This document shows, piece after piece, positions 62,185-64,000 of a DNA stretch of 64,000 bases. Position numbers and translations under genes: made by a program. The stretch lies in NCBI GenBank assembly GCA_017626355.1, contig JAGAIY010000006.1, positions 47,155 through 111,154 on the forward strand, given 5' to 3'. The stretch comes from Bacteroidales bacterium. Its GTDB lineage: Bacteria > Bacteroidota > Bacteroidia > Bacteroidales > UBA932. Within the stretch, counting starts at the first letter, position 1. Every line of letters begins with the position of its first letter. Under the pieces are notes generated by a model that ran no database searches, was not told the DNA's origin, and saw only the letters and a program-made list of their open reading frames with translations.

Positions 62185-63549
62185 ATGAGAAAACTTTTTT
62201 GCTTTTTTGCTGCGATGGCGATGATGACATCTGCCGCATTCGCATCGGAGACAGAGAAGGCACCTAAGAACAATTTCAAATTCTACGGTTTTGTCAGGAA
62301 CTATTTCGTGTTCGACAGCCGTGAGAGTGTGTCAGGAACAGGTGACCTGTTCTATTATCTTCCTAAGGATGTGAAAATGAAGGATGGCATCGATATCAAC
62401 GATCAGGCATCGTTCAGATTCCTTTCGCTCACTTCGCGCCTCGGTGTGGACGTAAGCGGATACAACATAGGCAATGTTCATTTCGGAGCCAAGATCGAGG
62501 GTGACTTCTATGCAGGTCTCTCTAATTCTTCAAATTCCAATGCCGGAACATATTTACCTGGAAACACCAAGATCTCAGGTACGGCTCAGGCCCGTCTGCG
62601 TCAGGCATTCGCGACCATCACATGGAAGGACCTTCCGATGGGTGAAGAGAACAAGGCTTCTGTCGGCCTTAAGATAGGTCAGGCATGGCATCCTATGGCT
62701 GCAGACCATCCTCATCTTTTCAGCCTTGAGGTAGGTGCGCCGTTCGGTCCGTTCTCGAGGACTCCGCTTGTGCAGATGGATGCGAATCTCGGAGACCATT
62801 GGGTCATATCCGGAGCTGCCATCTGGCAGATGCAGTATCAGTCAACCGGTCCTATCGGAGCTTCCGCTTCCTATATGAAGTATGGCTGCACTCCTGAAAT
62901 GTATGCAGCTCTTGCATACAAGACAAAGGGTTTCCTTCTCAGAGCCGGTGTCGACATGGTCAGCATCAAGCCTCGTGTCCTCGGCCAGCTTAACGGCAAG
63001 ACAGTAAGGGTTTCTGACCGCAAGACCTCAGTACTTGGATATGTGTATACTCAGTATTCGCACAAGAAGTTTGCTGTTAAGGCGAAGTCAACCTTCGGAC
63101 AGGGTGGTGAGCATATGAACCTCATGAGCGGATATGTGAAAGTAGGGGAGAACTCGGACGGAAGCTGGAACTATGCTTCACTGCGCAACTCGTCATCATG
63201 GCTGTCTCTCAGCTATGGAAAGAAGTGGCAGGGTGTGCTTTTCCTCGGATATGTGAAGAATCTCGGTCTTTCTGATAAAGCGCATATCCCATATCTTGAT
63301 GCGAAGATTCCTTCTTCTGATGTATACTTCTGCGGCAACGGATTCTCCAACATCAACCAGATGTACAGGATCAATCCTCAGCTTATATATAATATAGGTA
63401 AGCTCAATGTCGGTCTGGAGTACCAGTATACAGGAGTTCAGTACGGTGAGTATGACGGTGGAAACCTCAATTCTTACGGACTCGCTGACAAGAATCTTCA
63501 TTGGGTAGGCAACAACAGGGTTAATCTTATGGTGAAATATAATTTCTAA
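62185..63549 (+). CDS. Porin-like outer-membrane protein (DcaP-type)
   Basis: 454 residues with signal peptide (cleavage near AFASE), NFKFYGFVRNYFVFDSRES, and a barrel with alternating aromatic residues, ending in Phe (VNLMVKYNF). It resembles DcaP/porin-type proteins. The neighbour is a DASS symporter, suggesting it admits dicarboxylates or similar small acids across the outer membrane; this is inference. It ends before a clear terminator. Confidence 0.82.
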   Translation: MRKLFCFFAAMAMMTSAAFASETEKAPKNNFKFYGFVRNYFVFDSRESVSGTGDLFYYLPKDVKMKDGIDINDQASFRFLSLTSRLGVDVSGYNIGNVHFGAKIEGDFYAGLSNSSNSNAGTYLPGNTKISGTAQARLRQAFATITWKDLPMGEENKASVGLKIGQAWHPMAADHPHLFSLEVGAPFGPFSRTPLVQMDANLGDHWVISGAAIWQMQYQSTGPIGASASYMKYGCTPEMYAALAYKTKGFLLRAGVDMVSIKPRVLGQLNGKTVRVSDRKTSVLGYVYTQYSHKKFAVKAKSTFGQGGEHMNLMSGYVKVGENSDGSWNYASLRNSSSWLSLSYGKKWQGVLFLGYVKNLGLSDKAHIPYLDAKIPSSDVYFCGNGFSNINQMYRINPQLIYNIGKLNVGLEYQYTGVQYGEYDGGNLNSYGLADKNLHWVGNNRVNLMVKYNF

Positions 63550-63565
63550 CCTATACTTTATATAC

Positions 63566-63600
63566 GAAGAGGGATGGCCGGAAGGTCATCCCTCTTCTGT
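63566..63600 (+). terminator. Intrinsic terminator after the porin gene
   Basis: 14-bp stem (63566-63579 with 63584-63597; one G-T pair) and loop GGAA. The T-run is weak (CTTCTGT). Confidence 0.7.
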
Positions 63601-63733
63601 ATTGGTGGTCTGATCTCATTGGTCGCTTGAAAGGCGTAATTTTCTTTTTCCGCGTAGTGCGGTGATGCTCAGGGAGTTGTGCGTATTTTGAGGACGAAGG
63701 GTGTGAAATTTTGCAAAAATAATTGCCGAAAAG
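63601..63733. other. Non-coding stretch upstream of the rRNA promoters
   Basis: No supported gene. The sequence becomes A/T-rich towards 63733, as upstream of strong promoters. Open frames crossing it on the minus strand look like chance. Confidence 0.7.
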
Positions 63734-63764
63734 TTTGGAAGTAAAGAAAAAAGTCGTACCTTTG
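63734..63764 (+). promoter_or_regulatory. rRNA operon promoter P1
   Basis: TTTG (63734-63737), 19-nt spacer, TACCTTTG (63757-63764). It belongs to a 137-bp tandem duplication with P2. Confidence 0.88.
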
Positions 63765-63870
63765 CACTCCCATTTGAAAAACGGGTGTCTGTAAGGGCAT
63801 GAGTTCTTGAAAAGACTGGCGCGGGAGTTTTTTGAGCTTTCAAACTTTTTTAAAATTTTTTGAAAAAAGT

Positions 63871-63901
63871 TTTGGAAATTAAAAAATAAAGCGTACCTTT
63901 G
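63871..63901 (+). promoter_or_regulatory. rRNA operon promoter P2
   Basis: TTTG (63871-63874), 19-nt spacer, TACCTTTG (63894-63901), the same geometry as P1. A very A/T-rich tract precedes it. Confidence 0.88.
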
Positions 63902-64000
63902 CATCCCCGTTCGAAAAACGGGCCTCGAGAGAGGAAACGAGAAGTTCATTGAAAAGACTGGATTTATATACTGTACAAGAAGCAAGTACCGAGAAAACAA
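63902..64000 (+). ncRNA. rRNA operon 5' leader (16S gene beyond the window)
   Basis: Starts with a small hairpin CCCGTT/AACGGG (63906-63911 with 63917-63922) and includes TTGAAAAGACTGG, which I associate with Bacteroidales rRNA leaders. No 16S sequence is inside the window, so the call rests on this leader and the promoter strength. Confidence 0.7.

Larger units (their letters stand above)
63734..63961 (+). repeat. Tandem duplicated promoter-leader unit, period 137 bp
   Basis: Both copies contain TACCTTTGCA, then a GAAAAACGGG block at the same 137-bp offset (63776 and 63913), and a TTGAAAAGACTGG block at 63807-63819 and 63949-63961 (offset 142). The first copy has diverged in the hairpin arm (CCCATT in place of CCCGTT). 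Confidence 0.85.

Noticed and set aside
1-64000. Mobile elements, phage genes, toxin-antitoxin or defence genes
   Set aside because: No transposase, integrase, phage structural or known defence motifs were found in any supported gene.

Overview
The window is a chromosomal segment of a Bacteroidota bacterium, almost certainly order Bacteroidales. The evidence is the promoter type (TAnnTTTG -7 elements with a TTG/TTTG -33 element 19-20 nt upstream, seen at many genes), the lack of clear Shine-Dalgarno sites, and Bacteroidales-type families: DUF4988, DUF6029, Omp28-like and NigD-like lipoproteins, DUF3078, archaeal-type ProS, the short NusA and the BamD-omega-RecN order. Base composition and codon use look even throughout. 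I see no phage, insertion sequence, integron or CRISPR array, so this reads as core chromosome. Genus or family cannot be fixed from the sequence alone.

Layout. 1-4.3 kb: rimP (3' end), nusA, infB. 4.3-13.5 kb: a minus-strand operon of five exported proteins (two large lipoproteins, an Omp28-like and a TlpA-like thioredoxin-fold protein, and a DUF6029 beta-barrel). 13.6-16.5 kb: a FadL-like barrel and a Trp/Tyr/His-rich repeat lipoprotein. 16.7-23.4 kb: proS, a DUF3078 protein, tilS and a transglutaminase-like lipoprotein. 23.4-27.5 kb: cutC, sppA, tRNA-Gln and an unusual guaA. 27.6-32.6 kb: miaB-glpK-glpF-cls. 32.7-37 kb: a LEA14-like lipoprotein, a SPOR protein, rpoN, upp, radC, tRNA-His. 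37.2-44.8 kb: a carboxyltransferase of the OadA/PycB type, a NigD-like lipoprotein, cstA, a Fur-like regulator, an SDR enzyme, trxB, bamD. 44.9-56.1 kb: omega, recN, a LysM/binding-protein fusion, a glycosyltransferase, two OmpH/Skp genes, pdxJ, nadK, uppS, bamA. 56.2-63.5 kb: korAB, gdhA, a DASS symporter and a porin. From 63.7 kb to the end lie tandem rRNA promoters and the leader of an rRNA operon whose 16S gene should begin just beyond the window.

How the genes fit together. Envelope biogenesis is strongly represented (BamA, BamD, two Skp-like chaperones, UppS, SppA, cardiolipin synthase). Central metabolism suits an anaerobe: ferredoxin-linked 2-oxoacid oxidoreductase next to glutamate dehydrogenase, a decarboxylase/carboxylase subunit, and dicarboxylate uptake.

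The most notable observations are these. The GMP synthase has a shortened glutaminase domain lacking its catalytic cysteine motif. The OadA-type protein has a biotinyl-like domain with no lysine at the biotinylation position. The 4.3-13.5 kb operon joins two CxxC thioredoxin-fold proteins with cysteine-bearing surface lipoproteins and a barrel whose only two mature cysteines form a CX4C near its C-terminus, which suggests an extracytoplasmic disulfide system. No claim here rests on a database search; family names are from recognition of sequence motifs.
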